Shown: positions 6,429 through 15,229 of the stretch, in pieces | Numbering within the stretch: the first letter of the stretch is position 1 | Layout of the letters: the number at the start of each line of letters is the position of its first letter | The notes under the pieces: generated by a model | Databases searched by the model: none | What the model saw: only the letters and a program-made list of their open reading frames with translations | Told to the model about the DNA's origin: nothing | Assembly: GCA_040226215.1 (NCBI GenBank) | Contig: JAVKFF010000145.1 | Location: 1 to 41,705, forward strand | Length of the DNA stretch: 41,705 nucleotides | Direction of reading: 5' to 3' | From: JAVKFF01 sp040226215 | Lineage (GTDB): Bacteria; Pseudomonadota; Alphaproteobacteria; DSM-16000; Inquilinaceae | Made by a program: the position numbers and the translations under genes

Positions 6429-7643
6429 ATGAACGACGGCGACACCGGCAACGGCGACAGCAACGACGGCGAGACGGGGGAGCGGGCCGTGAACCCGCGC
6501 GGCATGACCGATACGCAAGGCGCGGCGGAGACGGTGCGGGTCTCGCTGCATGAGCGCAGCTACGACATCGTGATCGGCGACGGCCTGCTGGCCGGCTGCG
6601 GTCGGCCGATCGCCGGGCTGTGGCCGCCGGATCGCAATCGCCGGCAGGCGGTGATCGTCACCGACGAGGTGGTGGGACCGCTGCACGCCGATACCGTCAT
6701 GGCGGCGCTGGACGGTGCCGGCATCGCGGCGCAACTGCTGACCGTCCCGGCCGGCGAGCAGGCCAAGTGCTGGGACACGCTGGGCCGGCTGGTCGACGAC
6801 ATCCTGGCGATCGGTATCGAACGCGCCAGCATGCTGGTCGCGCTCGGCGGCGGCGTGGTCGGCGACCTGACCGGCTTCGCCGCGGCCATCGCGCTGAGGG
6901 GGCTCGACTTCGTGCAGATGCCGACCACGCTGCTGGCCCAGGTCGACAGTTCGGTCGGCGGCAAGACCGGCATCAACGCCGGCCACGGCAAGAACCTGAT
7001 CGGCGCCTTCCATCAGCCGCGTCTGGTGCTGGCCGATCTCGGCACGCTCGACACGTTGCCGGCGCGCGAACGCCGGGCCGGCTATGCCGAGGTGGTGAAA
7101 TATGGCTGCATCGACCGGCCGGACTTCTTCGCCTGGCTGGAAGGGAACGGCCAGGCCGCGCTCGCCGGGGACCGTCCCCGGCTCCGCCATGCCGTGGGTG
7201 AAAGCTGCCGGGCCAAGGCCGACGTGGTGGCGGCGGACGAGCGCGAGAGGGGCCGGCGCGCCCTGCTCAATCTCGGCCACACCTTCGGCCACGCGCTGGA
7301 GGCGGAGTTCGGCTATTCCGGCCGGTTGCTGCATGGCGAGGCGATTGCTATCGGCATGGTGATGGCGTTCGACCTCTCCGTCTCGCTCGGTCTCTGCCCA
7401 CCGACCGACGCCGCGCGACTGCGCCGGCATCTGACCCAGGCCGGCTTGCCCACGACGCTGCCACCGCATCCCGACGGCGCCTGGTCGGCCGAACGGCTTC
7501 TCGCGCATATGGGCAAGGACAAGAAAGTGGCCGACGGCCGGCTGACCTTCATCCTCGCGCGTGGCATCGGCGCCGCCTTCGTTGCCCGCGACGTGCCGGC
7601 AGAGGCGGTCGCCGGCCAGCTCAACCAGGCGATCGCCGCATGA
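6429..7643 (+). CDS. aroB: 3-Dehydroquinate synthase
   Basis: Converts DAHP to 3-dehydroquinate using NAD and a divalent metal, the second step to chorismate. Hallmarks are ALGGGVVGDLTGFAA (NAD site), MPTTLLAQVDSSVGGKTGIN, KNLIGAFHQP and the metal-binding NLGHTFGHALE and LLHGEAIAIGM. From the ATG at 6429 the product is 404 residues, with a low-complexity Gly/Asp/Asn-rich leader of 25 residues; an ATG at 6504 would give 379, nearer the family norm, so the start is uncertain. The stop overlaps the next start (ATGA at 7640), implying translational coupling with the CNNM protein. Confidence 0.95.
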   Translation: MNDGDTGNGDSNDGETGERAVNPRGMTDTQGAAETVRVSLHERSYDIVIGDGLLAGCGRPIAGLWPPDRNRRQAVIVTDEVVGPLHADTVMAALDGAGIAAQLLTVPAGEQAKCWDTLGRLVDDILAIGIERASMLVALGGGVVGDLTGFAAAIALRGLDFVQMPTTLLAQVDSSVGGKTGINAGHGKNLIGAFHQPRLVLADLGTLDTLPARERRAGYAEVVKYGCIDRPDFFAWLEGNGQAALAGDRPRLRHAVGESCRAKADVVAADERERGRRALLNLGHTFGHALEAEFGYSGRLLHGEAIAIGMVMAFDLSVSLGLCPPTDAARLRRHLTQAGLPTTLPPHPDGAWSAERLLAHMGKDKKVADGRLTFILARGIGAAFVARDVPAEAVAGQLNQAIAA

Positions 7644-9106
7644 CCGAAGATGCCGCCAGCTTTCCCTGGGGTGTGGTGCTCTCTATCGGCGCCATCGTCG
7701 TCCTGCTGGTGCTTTCCGCGTTCTTCTCCGGCTCGGAGACGGCGCTGACCGCGGCCAGCCGCGCGCGCATGCACCAGCTGGAGCGCGAGGGCGACCAGCG
7801 CGCCGGCATCGTCAACCGACTGCGCGACAACAAGGAGCGGCTGATCGGCACGATCCTGCTCGGCAACAACCTGGTCAACATCCTGGCCTCCGCCCTGGCC
7901 ACTTCGGTGCTGCTGACCCTGGTCGGCGAGGCGGCGATCCCGGTGACCACGCTGGTGATGACGCTGCTGGTGCTGATCTTCTCCGAGGTGCTGCCCAAGA
8001 CCTACGCGATCAACCAGTCCGACGGCATGGCGCTAGCGGTGTCACGGATCCTGAGCTGGGTGGTGGCCGTGCTCGGCCCGATCACCGCGGCGATCAACTG
8101 GATCGTCAGCGGCCTCTTGCGCCTGTTCGGCGCCGACGTGCGCAATATCGGCGTCGCCGACTATGTGGACGAACTGCGCGGCGCCATCGAGCTGCATCGC
8201 GGCCCGCTGGAGGAAACCGACGAGGAGCGCGCGATGCTGCGCTCGATCCTCGAACTGGCGGACGTGGAAGTGTCGGAGATCATGACCCATCGGCGCAACA
8301 TGGTCTCCATCGACATCGACCTGCCGCAAGCGGAGATCGTCAAGGACGTGATGGCCGCGCCGTTCACCCGCATCCCGGTCTGGCAGGGCGAGCCCGACAA
8401 CGTGGTCGGCGTGCTGCATGCCAAGGACGTGCTGCGCGCCGTGCAGGGGGCGGAGGGCGACATCACCAAGATCGACATCCATGCGATCGCCGGCCAGCCC
8501 TGGTTCATTCCCGATACCACCAGCCTGCTTGAGCAACTGCGTGCCTTCCGCTCGCGGCGTGGCCACTTCGCCCTGGTGGTGGACGAGTACGGCGTGCTGC
8601 AGGGTCTGGTTACCCTGGAGGACATCCTGGAGGAGATCGTCGGCGACATCGACGACGAGCACGACGTACCGGTGGCCGGCGTGCGCAAGCAGGCCAATGG
8701 CAGCTTCCTGGTCGACGGAACCGTCACGCTCCGCGATCTCAACCGGCAGTTCGAGTGGAACCTGCCGGACGAGGAGGCCTCGACGCTCGCCGGTCTGGTC
8801 CTGCACGAGGCGCAGCGCATCCCGAAGGTCGGCCAGGTCTTCAGCTTCCACGGCTTCCGTTTCGAGATCATGCGCCGGCAGCGCAACCAGATCGTTCTCT
8901 TGCGGGTGATTCCGCCCACCGACGACGACCCGGGAGCGGACGAGCCCCGAGCCCGAGACCCGGGCGCGAAGGACCAAGGTGCACGGGACCGGGACGCGCC
9001 AGATCGGGATGCGCCAGATCGGGACGCGCCAGATCGGGATGCGCCGGATCGGGACGCGCCGGATCGGGACGCAAAAGATCGGGGAGCCAAGGACGAGGCC
9101 ATATGA
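7640..9106 (+). CDS. CNNM/CorC-family membrane protein with CBS domains
   Basis: Hemolysin-family (HlyC/CorC, CNNM) protein of 488 residues, proposed in relatives to export Mg2+ or related divalent cations. Order: DUF21/CNNM membrane domain (about 10-190, with FFSGSETALTAASRARM), a CBS pair (about 205-330, including MTHRRNMVSIDID and LVVDEYGVLQGLVTLEDILEEIVGDI), and a CorC_HlyC domain (about 345-425). After residue 430 the tail is highly charged and disordered, containing six copies of a five-residue repeat (Asp-Ala-Pro-Asp-Arg). Translationally coupled to aroB. Order aroB-CNNM is common in alphaproteobacteria; transport function here is inference. Confidence 0.92.
   Translation: MTEDAASFPWGVVLSIGAIVVLLVLSAFFSGSETALTAASRARMHQLEREGDQRAGIVNRLRDNKERLIGTILLGNNLVNILASALATSVLLTLVGEAAIPVTTLVMTLLVLIFSEVLPKTYAINQSDGMALAVSRILSWVVAVLGPITAAINWIVSGLLRLFGADVRNIGVADYVDELRGAIELHRGPLEETDEERAMLRSILELADVEVSEIMTHRRNMVSIDIDLPQAEIVKDVMAAPFTRIPVWQGEPDNVVGVLHAKDVLRAVQGAEGDITKIDIHAIAGQPWFIPDTTSLLEQLRAFRSRRGHFALVVDEYGVLQGLVTLEDILEEIVGDIDDEHDVPVAGVRKQANGSFLVDGTVTLRDLNRQFEWNLPDEEASTLAGLVLHEAQRIPKVGQVFSFHGFRFEIMRRQRNQIVLLRVIPPTDDDPGADEPRARDPGAKDQGARDRDAPDRDAPDRDAPDRDAPDRDAPDRDAKDRGAKDEAI
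8993..9082 (+). repeat. Six 15-bp coding tandem repeats in the CNNM tail
   Basis: Units start at 8993, 9008, 9023, 9038, 9053 and 9068 (GACGCGCCAGATCGG and variants), encoding Asp-Ala-Pro-Asp-Arg. The first codon alternates GAC/GAT over units 1-5 and CCA changes to CCG at unit 4, suggesting duplication of larger blocks. The last unit is diverged (GACGCAAAAGATCGG). Such an array can change length by slippage without breaking frame. Confidence 0.9.
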
Positions 9107-9156
9107 GCGTCCCCGCCCGTCGCCCCGTCCCCCGCCGGAACGAGTAGCCAGCAGCC

Positions 9157-9744
9157 ATGCCCCTGTCACCGCCGGCCGAGCGCGAGCCGATCCACACCCG
9201 CACCGTGACCTGCCGCGGCTATCGCCGCCAGGACGGCCTGTGGGACATCGAGGGCCACATCACCGACGTCAAGGCCTATGCCTTCGACAACCAATACCGG
9301 GGCCGCGTGGTGCCGGGCGACCCGATCCACGAAATGTGGATTCGCCTTACCGTTGACGACACGCTGACCATCCGCGCGGTGGAGGCGGCGACGGACAAGA
9401 GCCCCTACGCCATGTGCGGCGCGATCACGCCGGCCTACGAGGCGCTGGTGGGCCTCATCATCCGTCCGGGCTTCACCCGGCTGGTGCGCCAGCGCCTGGG
9501 CGGTGCGAAGGGCTGCACGCACATCACCGAACTGATCGGGCCGGTGGCCACCACCGCCTTCCAGACCGTCTACCCCGTCCTGGCGCGCGAGCGCGGCGAG
9601 GGTGGCGCCGCCACGGGTACCCGCGAGGAGAGCACGGGACGCCGACCGCCGCTGCTGAATTCCTGCCATGCCTTCGCCGCGACGAGCCCGGTGGTGAAGC
9701 ACATCTGGCCTGAGCACTACGAACCGCCGACCGGCGAGGGCTGA
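9157..9744 (+). CDS. DUF2889 family protein
   Basis: Cytosolic protein of 195 residues matching the DUF2889 family in its core: RTVTCRGYRRQDGLWDIEGH, VVPGDPIHEMWIRLTVD, a Cys-containing AMCGAITPAYEALVG, and a GCTHITELIGPVATTAFQT segment with conserved Cys-Thr-His. These Cys/His residues could bind a metal, but no reaction is established. The C-terminal 45 residues are variable. The gene follows the CNNM gene by 50 bp and its last 28 bp overlap the end of a convergent ribbon-helix-helix gene. Confidence 0.85.
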   Translation: MPLSPPAEREPIHTRTVTCRGYRRQDGLWDIEGHITDVKAYAFDNQYRGRVVPGDPIHEMWIRLTVDDTLTIRAVEAATDKSPYAMCGAITPAYEALVGLIIRPGFTRLVRQRLGGAKGCTHITELIGPVATTAFQTVYPVLARERGEGGAATGTREESTGRRPPLLNSCHAFAATSPVVKHIWPEHYEPPTGEG

Positions 9745-10058
9745 GGCAGCGGCTGGTCGTGTCTGGCCAGCGCCTGGGCGTAGCGCCGCGCCTTGTCGCG
9801 GTAGAAGCGGGCGATCTCCACGCGGATGGCGGCGGTCAGGCTGGTTAGCGGCGGGCGGCCGGCATCGACCATGGTGCAGAACCGGTGGACGCTGAGGCCG
9901 TGCGCCGCCGCCACCTCCTGCAGCCAGTCCCACATCTCGCGCTCCAGGCGCATGCTCGTGCGCTTGCGTCCGATCGTCACGTTGCGACTGACGAGCCCAC
10001 CCGCCGGCACCCGGCTGGCAGGCGGTATCGATGCGCAAGGTGGCGGCGTCGACGGCAT
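9717..10058 (-). CDS. Ribbon-helix-helix domain protein
   Basis: Small predicted DNA-binding protein of 113 residues. After about 24 variable residues comes an RHH_4-like domain: SRNVTIGRKRTSMRLEREMW (beta strand plus helix A), then DWLQEVAAAHGLSVHRFCTM (helix B region), and a longer C-terminal helix (AAIRVEIARFYRDKARRYA). RHH_4 proteins are common in alphaproteobacteria, often of unknown target. No toxin-like gene lies beside it, so an antitoxin role is not indicated. The region before its start (10059-10130) is AT-richer than its surroundings, probably its promoter. The C terminus overlaps the convergent DUF2889 gene by 28 bp. Confidence 0.8.
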   Translation of the reverse strand: MPSTPPPCASIPPASRVPAGGLVSRNVTIGRKRTSMRLEREMWDWLQEVAAAHGLSVHRFCTMVDAGRPPLTSLTAAIRVEIARFYRDKARRYAQALARHDQPLPQPSPVGGS

Positions 10059-10183
10059 GCCCGCAGGCTAATGGAAACAGACACCGAGATGCAATCATAA
10101 GTAGATTATTTGTGCAGAGATTTCGCCTTCTCGAGCGTCCAGTCGGATGGTGACGGCGGCGCCTGACGGCAGCACCTGTCGGC

Positions 10184-10822
10184 TCAGTCCGCCCGGGCGA
10201 AATGCGCCAGCTGGTCGGCATACGCCTTGGCGAAGGCGGGGCGGGCGGTGGCGCGCGCGACATAGTCCCGGCAGGCCGGATGGGCCGCCAGCCGGTCGAA
10301 GCGGTCGACCAGGCGCAGCACGTCGGCCATCAGGATATCGGCCACCGAGAAGCTGCCGGCCAGCCAATCGCGGCCGGCCAGCACCGCCTCCATGTGCTTG
10401 AGCCGGGAATCGAGAAAGGCCTCGAGGCGCCCCCATTCCGGCGTGTCGCTGGAGAACTGGGAGAATGCGAAGATCGACCAGGGCAGGCTCGCCATCTCGA
10501 CGGAGTTGAGCGCCGCGAACAGCCACTCGATGGCCTCGCTGCGCTGGCGCGGGTCGGCCGGCAGCAGCACCTCCGAGCGGTGGCCGAGGTGCAGCAGGAT
10601 GGCGCCGCTCTCGAAGATCGCGATGTCGCCGTCGGTGAGCCAGGGCACCTGGCCGAAGGGCTGGTTGGCGAAATGACCGGGCCCGCGGTCGCGGAACGGC
10701 ACGCTTGCCACGCGATAGGGCAGCGCCGCCTCCTCCAGCGCCCAGCGCACTCGCAGATCGCGCACGAAACCCCGCGGCAGTTCGGGAACCCAGTCGAAGG
10801 TGGTGAGGACGAGTTCGGCCAT
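10184..10822 (-). CDS. Glutathione S-transferase family protein
   Basis: Soluble GST-fold protein of 212 residues. The N-terminal thioredoxin-like domain ends with the cis-Pro/Ser glutathione-binding region QVPWLTDGDIAIFESGAILL (about residues 57-76), followed by an all-helical C-terminal domain with the N-capping motif SVADILMADVLR. No obvious catalytic Cys at the N terminus; a Ser/Thr/Tyr (LTTFDW) may act instead. The ATG at 10822 has AAGGAG 7 nt upstream and is preferred over an in-frame start at 10840. Substrate unknown. Confidence 0.88.
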   Translation of the reverse strand: MAELVLTTFDWVPELPRGFVRDLRVRWALEEAALPYRVASVPFRDRGPGHFANQPFGQVPWLTDGDIAIFESGAILLHLGHRSEVLLPADPRQRSEAIEWLFAALNSVEMASLPWSIFAFSQFSSDTPEWGRLEAFLDSRLKHMEAVLAGRDWLAGSFSVADILMADVLRLVDRFDRLAAHPACRDYVARATARPAFAKAYADQLAHFARAD

Positions 10823-10966
10823 CGGGCATCTCCTTGGCATCGGTCGCCAAGCTATAGCGGCTTTCGGATGGTGCGATAAGAGAGGCGCGGACAGCCGCGA
10901 CCGGCCGCTTGCGCATCCTGTACCCTACCCTGGCGCAGACGGGATGCCCTGGACTGTCGAGTTGGC

Positions 10967-11260
10967 CTAGGCGTCCCGCGCGGCCGCCTCGGCCGGCGCC
11001 AGCGTGGTCAGGCTCAGCGCGTGCACCCGGTCGGCCAGTTCCTCGGCCAGCAGGTCGTAGACCAGGCGCTGGCGCTGCACACGGGTGACGCCCTCGAAGC
11101 GCGGGCTGACGATAAGCACGCTGAAATGGCTCTCGCCCCTTGGGTCGTGGCCGGCATGGCCGCGATGCCGGTGGCTGTCATCGACCACTTCCAGGCGGCT
11201 CGGCACGAATGTCGCGGAGAGCTTGTCGCGGATGCGGTCGGCGATCGGCGTGCCGCTCAT
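10967..11260 (-). CDS. BolA family protein
   Basis: BolA/IbaG-type protein of 97 residues; relatives pair with monothiol glutaredoxins to handle [2Fe-2S] clusters and some bind DNA. The class II KH-like fold is visible: IADRIRDKLSATFVPSRLEVVDDSHRH at the N terminus, HFSVLIVSPRFEGVTRVQRQ with conserved signature Phe and RVQRQRLVY, and HALSLTTLAP at the end. The His-rich HRHRGHAGH loop contains likely cluster ligands. AAGAGG sits 9 nt upstream of the ATG at 11260, deciding it over a GTG at 11266. It diverges from the J-domain gene, an arrangement conserved in alphaproteobacteria. Confidence 0.93.
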   Translation of the reverse strand: MSGTPIADRIRDKLSATFVPSRLEVVDDSHRHRGHAGHDPRGESHFSVLIVSPRFEGVTRVQRQRLVYDLLAEELADRVHALSLTTLAPAEAAARDA

Positions 11261-11445
11261 GGACACCCTCTTGGTGAACCGTCAGGACCAGGACGAAATG
11301 GCATTTTGCGCCGGATTGCGCTTCCCACTCCCTAGATGTGAAACGCCCGCCACACCGGATCAAGAGGGAATTTCATATACATGGCGGATTTGCGCGACCG
11401 CCTGGGCGCTTGTCTACGGGTTCGGCGCCTCCCATACTCCGCTGC

Positions 11446-12048
11446 ATGGAAACGGTTAAGCCTTCCATGATTCCGCCCCTAGAACCGGACGCCCAGGCGA
11501 AGGCCGGATTGCGACCCTGCGACCATCCCGACTGCGTCTGCCCGGGTGAGTTCCGGGCACCGAAATCACGCGACCGTCTGCGCGAGTATTTCTGGTTCTG
11601 CCTCGACCATGTGCGGGAATACAATCGCGCCTGGAACTTCTATGCCGGCATGTCCGACCTTGAGGTCGAGGCGGCGATCCGCAGCGATACCATCTGGCAG
11701 CGCAGCACCCAGCCGCTTGGCAGCTGGCGCCAGCGCGAGGAGGCGATGCGCGAAAAGGTCGCGCGCGCCTTCCAGGACGAGACCTTCCAGTCGTCGCGCA
11801 GCCAGTGGTTCAACGAGGAGGGCCGGCGCAACCGCGAGCAGGCCTCGCGGATGATGACCGAGGAGCAGCGGGCGCTCGCCGAACTCGAGCTGAGCTGGCC
11901 GATAGACCTTGCCCAGATCAAGGCGCGCTACAAGATTCTGGTCAAGAAGCACCACCCGGACGCCAATGGCGGCGACAAGGCGGCCGAGGAGAAGCTGAAG
12001 GCGATCAACCACGCCTATGGGGTGCTGAAGGCCGCCATCCGCGCCTAA
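11446..12048 (+). CDS. J-domain (DnaJ-like) protein
   Basis: Short co-chaperone-like protein of 200 residues with the J domain at the C terminus (about 140-200), opposite to canonical DnaJ. The HPD motif needed to stimulate DnaK ATPase is intact (residues 170-172, in KKHHPDANGG). The N-terminal part has CDHPDCVCPGEFRAP, a Cys/His cluster that may bind metal, and the alphaproteobacterial YFWFCLDHVREYN signature. The ATG at 11446 is preferred over 11338, which adds a non-conserved leader. Located between bolA and cobS; client proteins unknown. A weak GC hairpin follows the stop (12050-12070). Confidence 0.9.
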   Translation: METVKPSMIPPLEPDAQAKAGLRPCDHPDCVCPGEFRAPKSRDRLREYFWFCLDHVREYNRAWNFYAGMSDLEVEAAIRSDTIWQRSTQPLGSWRQREEAMREKVARAFQDETFQSSRSQWFNEEGRRNREQASRMMTEEQRALAELELSWPIDLAQIKARYKILVKKHHPDANGGDKAAEEKLKAINHAYGVLKAAIRA

Positions 12049-12178
12049 CGGGTGCGCCGACCGGCGCCCGGGCATGACGTGAAAGCATGGCCCGCGTCGT
12101 TTCTGCCCCCTGTTCAGCCACCGCCCGCTCGGGCATAACGCCTAGTTTCTGGCATACGAGAAAGCGTTCATCCGACCC

Positions 12179-13162
12179 ATGGCTTCCGAATACGCGAGCG
12201 AGACCCTCCCCGACATCAAGATCTCGGTGCGGCAAACTTTCGGCTTCGACACCGACATGGAGGTGCCGGCCTTCTCCGAGCCGAACGAGTACGTGCCGGA
12301 CGTTGACGAGACCTATCGCTTCGACCGCAACACCACGCTCGCCATACTGGCCGGCTTCGCCCACAACCGCCGGGTGATGATCCAGGGCTATCACGGCACC
12401 GGCAAGTCGACCCATATCGAGCAGGTCGCCGCGCGCCTCAACTGGCCGACCATCCGGGTCAACCTGGACAGCCACATCAGCCGCATCGACCTGGTCGGCA
12501 AGGACGCCATCGTGCTGCGCGACGGCAAGCAGGTGACCGAATACCGCGAGGGCATCCTGCCCTGGTCGCTGCAGCACCCGACCGCGCTGGTCTTCGACGA
12601 GTACGACGCCGGCCGGCCGGACGTGATGTTCGTCATCCAGCGCGTGCTGGAGGTCGAGGGCAAGCTTACCCTGCTCGACCAGAACAAGGTGATCCGGCCG
12701 CATCCGGCGTTCCGCCTGTTCTCGACCGCCAACACGGTCGGCCTCGGCGATACCACCGGCCTCTATCACGGCACCCAGCAGATCAACCAGGGCCAGATGG
12801 ACCGCTGGAACATCGTGGCGACGCTGAACTATCTCGAGCACGACGCCGAGGTGGAGATCGTGCTGGCCAAGATGCCGCATCTCGACACGCCGCAGACCCG
12901 CGAGACCGTCTCGGCCATGGTGCGCCTCGCCGATCTCAGCCGCGCCGGCTTCATGGCCGGCGACATCTCCACCGTGATGTCGCCGCGCACCGTCATCACC
13001 TGGGCGGAGAACTGGCAGATCTTCGGCGACCTCGCCTACGCCTTCCGCGTCACCTTCCTCAACAAGTGCGACGAGGTGGAGCGCGGCATCATTGGCGAAT
13101 ACTACCAGCGCTGCCTGGGCGAGGATCTCGGCGACGGCAGCCCCCTGGCGCTGAGCGCCTGA
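12179..13162 (+). CDS. cobS: Cobaltochelatase subunit CobS (AAA+ ATPase)
   Basis: MoxR-type AAA+ subunit of the aerobic ATP-dependent cobaltochelatase; with CobT it forms a chaperone-like ring that drives Co2+ insertion into hydrogenobyrinate a,c-diamide by CobN. The 327 residues show Walker A GYHGTGKST (70-78), Walker B LVFDEYD (Asp140, Glu141), a sensor Asn in FSTANTVGLGD and an arginine-finger region after QGQMDRWN. The N-terminal ISVRQTFGFDTDMEVP is typical of CobS. cobT begins 26 bp downstream. CobN and other cobalamin genes are not in the window. Confidence 0.95.
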   Translation: MASEYASETLPDIKISVRQTFGFDTDMEVPAFSEPNEYVPDVDETYRFDRNTTLAILAGFAHNRRVMIQGYHGTGKSTHIEQVAARLNWPTIRVNLDSHISRIDLVGKDAIVLRDGKQVTEYREGILPWSLQHPTALVFDEYDAGRPDVMFVIQRVLEVEGKLTLLDQNKVIRPHPAFRLFSTANTVGLGDTTGLYHGTQQINQGQMDRWNIVATLNYLEHDAEVEIVLAKMPHLDTPQTRETVSAMVRLADLSRAGFMAGDISTVMSPRTVITWAENWQIFGDLAYAFRVTFLNKCDEVERGIIGEYYQRCLGEDLGDGSPLALSA

Positions 13163-13188
13163 GGACGGACCGTCCGGCCCTATCCGCG

Positions 13189-15078
13189 ATGACGCAGAAG
13201 ACCGACAACGTCGAGGAGTTCAAGCGCGCCGTCTCCGCCTGCCTGCGGGCGATGGCGGAGCGGCCCGACCTGACCGTGAGCTATGGCAGCGAGGCGGCCG
13301 GCTTCAACGGCGACCGCGTGCGCCTGCCCACGCCGCCGCGCGATCTGGGGGCGGAGGAACTTGCCTCGACCCGCGGCGCGGCCGACCAGGTGGCGCTGCG
13401 CATCCGGCACCACGACGCCGGAATCCATGCCCGGCGCATGCCGCAGGGCGACCTGGCCCGCGCCGCCTACGAGGCGATGGAGCAGGCGCGCTGCGAGGCG
13501 ATCGGCGCCCGCAACATGTCCGGCGTGGCCGGCAACATCGCCGCCGTGCTCGACGAGCGCTACCGCCGCCAGGGCTTCCAGCACGCCACCACCCGGGAGG
13601 ACGTGCCGCTGGCGGAGGTGCTGCGGCTGATGGCACGCGAGGCGCTGACCGGCGCCAAGCCACCGGCCGTCGCCCGCCAGGCGGTCGAGCTGTGGCGGCC
13701 CTGGATCGAGTCCAAGGCCGGCCGCTCGCTCCTGGAACTGGGCAAGCTGGGCGACGACCAGAGCGAGTACGCCCGCGCCATGCGCCGGGTGCTGCACGAC
13801 ATCGACCTCGACGCCGGCCTGGACGAGGAGCCCGAGCCCGACGAGCGCGACGACGAGGAGCCCGAGGAGGAGGAAGGCGAGGACCAGGAGCAGCAGCAGC
13901 GCCAGGGCGAGGAGGCCTCCACCGACCCGGAGAACCTGGAGGGCGATCCGGACGAGGGCGAGGAGATCGAGGCCGACGGCGCGGCCGACGACATGGACGG
14001 CGACACCGCCGAGAGCGCCGCCTCGGAGGATCCCCAGGCGCCGGGCAAGCCCTGGGAGCGGGCGGAGCACGAGCTCAACGACCCCGACCGGATGACCTAC
14101 AAGGCCTACACCACGCAGTTCGACGAGGTGGTCGAGGCCGCCGATCTGTGCGACGCCGACGAGCTGGCCCGGCTGCGCCTGATGCTCGACCAGCAACTGC
14201 ACCACATGCAGGGCGCCATCTCGCGCCTGGCCAACCGGCTGCAGCGCCGGCTGCTGGCACGCCAGACCCGCTCCTGGGCCTTCGACCTGGAGGAGGGCAT
14301 GCTCGACGCCGCCCGGCTGGCGCGCGTCGTCGTCAATCCGCTGACGCCGCTCAGCTTCAAGGTCGAGAAGGATACCGACTTCCGCGACACGGTAGTCACC
14401 CTGCTGATCGACAATTCCGGCTCCATGCGTGGCCGGCCGATCGGCATCGCCGCGATCTCGGCCGACATCCTGGCACGCACGCTGGAGCGCTGCGGCGTCA
14501 AGGTGGAGATCCTGGGCTTCACCACCCGGGCCTGGAAGGGCGGCATGTCGCGGGAGACCTGGATCCAGGCCGGCAAGCCGCAACTGCCGGGCCGGCTGAA
14601 CGATCTGCGCCATATCGTCTACAAGAACGCCGATGCGCCCTGGCGGCGGGCCCGGCGCAATCTCGGCCTGATGCTGCGCGAGGGCGTGCTGAAGGAGAAT
14701 ATCGACGGCGAGGCGCTGGTCTGGGCGCATGAGCGCCTGCTCACCCGGCCCGAGCAGCGCCGCGTGCTGATGGTGATCTCGGACGGTGCGCCGGTCGACG
14801 ATTCCACGCTGTCGGCCAATCCCGGCAACTATCTCGAACGGCACCTCAAGCAGGTGATCAACTGGATCGAGACCTATTCGCCGGTCGAACTGATCGCCAT
14901 CGGCATCGGCCACGACGTCACGCGCTATTACAGCCGGGCCGTCACCATCACCGATGCCGAGCAACTCGGCGGCACCATGGTGGACCAGCTGGCCGGCCTG
15001 TTCGACGAACCGCCACCGCCACGCGCGGCTGGTCGCCAGGGCGCGCAGCAGGGCACCCGGCGCCGGCTGGTGCACTAA
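13189..15078 (+). CDS. cobT: Cobaltochelatase subunit CobT (VWA protein)
   Basis: Partner of CobS in aerobic cobaltochelatase, 629 residues. Order: helical N-terminal region (about 1-205), a strongly acidic, Glu/Asp/Gln-rich linker (about 210-290), a helical segment, and a C-terminal von Willebrand A domain whose MIDAS motif DNSGS (408-412) is intact and should bind Mg2+ and contact CobN. The ATG at 13189 gives the usual CobT N terminus (KTDNVEEFKRAVS); a longer frame back to 13066 overlaps cobS and is unlikely. A perfect 6-bp GC hairpin with a 3-nt loop lies 2 bp after the stop. Confidence 0.95.
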   Translation: MTQKTDNVEEFKRAVSACLRAMAERPDLTVSYGSEAAGFNGDRVRLPTPPRDLGAEELASTRGAADQVALRIRHHDAGIHARRMPQGDLARAAYEAMEQARCEAIGARNMSGVAGNIAAVLDERYRRQGFQHATTREDVPLAEVLRLMAREALTGAKPPAVARQAVELWRPWIESKAGRSLLELGKLGDDQSEYARAMRRVLHDIDLDAGLDEEPEPDERDDEEPEEEEGEDQEQQQRQGEEASTDPENLEGDPDEGEEIEADGAADDMDGDTAESAASEDPQAPGKPWERAEHELNDPDRMTYKAYTTQFDEVVEAADLCDADELARLRLMLDQQLHHMQGAISRLANRLQRRLLARQTRSWAFDLEEGMLDAARLARVVVNPLTPLSFKVEKDTDFRDTVVTLLIDNSGSMRGRPIGIAAISADILARTLERCGVKVEILGFTTRAWKGGMSRETWIQAGKPQLPGRLNDLRHIVYKNADAPWRRARRNLGLMLREGVLKENIDGEALVWAHERLLTRPEQRRVLMVISDGAPVDDSTLSANPGNYLERHLKQVINWIETYSPVELIAIGIGHDVTRYYSRAVTITDAEQLGGTMVDQLAGLFDEPPPPRAAGRQGAQQGTRRRLVH

Positions 15079-15080
15079 GC

Positions 15081-15095
15081 GCCCCGCGTCGGGGC
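15081..15095 (+). terminator. GC hairpin after cobT
   Basis: GCCCCG-CGT-CGGGGC, a perfect 6-bp stem directly after the cobT stop. There is no T run, so it may only stabilise the mRNA end or act as a weak terminator before accA (start 15230). Confidence 0.35.
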
Positions 15096-15229
15096 AACGG
15101 CGAACGGGTTCACGTTGAGCCCGACGCGGTGACGGGCCATAGTGGGGCCGGACGACTCCCGACGCCCGCGAGGGCGCTCTCCGGCACGGATGGGCGCCTG
15201 CGCGCGGGCGGAACAGCAGCGAAGACTTC

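Noticed and set aside
8993..9082. CRISPR-like repeat array
   Set aside because: Units are 15 bp with no spacers and encode an in-frame pentapeptide repeat.
9717..10058. Ribbon-helix-helix protein as an antitoxin
   Set aside because: No toxin-like partner gene lies next to it; its neighbours are a DUF2889 gene and a glutathione S-transferase.
12050..12070. Terminator after the J-domain gene
   Set aside because: The stem has a bulge and only about seven pairs, with no T run; too weak to call.
12179..15078. MoxR/VWA pair as a possible conflict or defence module
   Set aside because: Both proteins carry specific CobS and CobT features (CobS N terminus, CobT acidic linker and MIDAS) in the usual alphaproteobacterial context.
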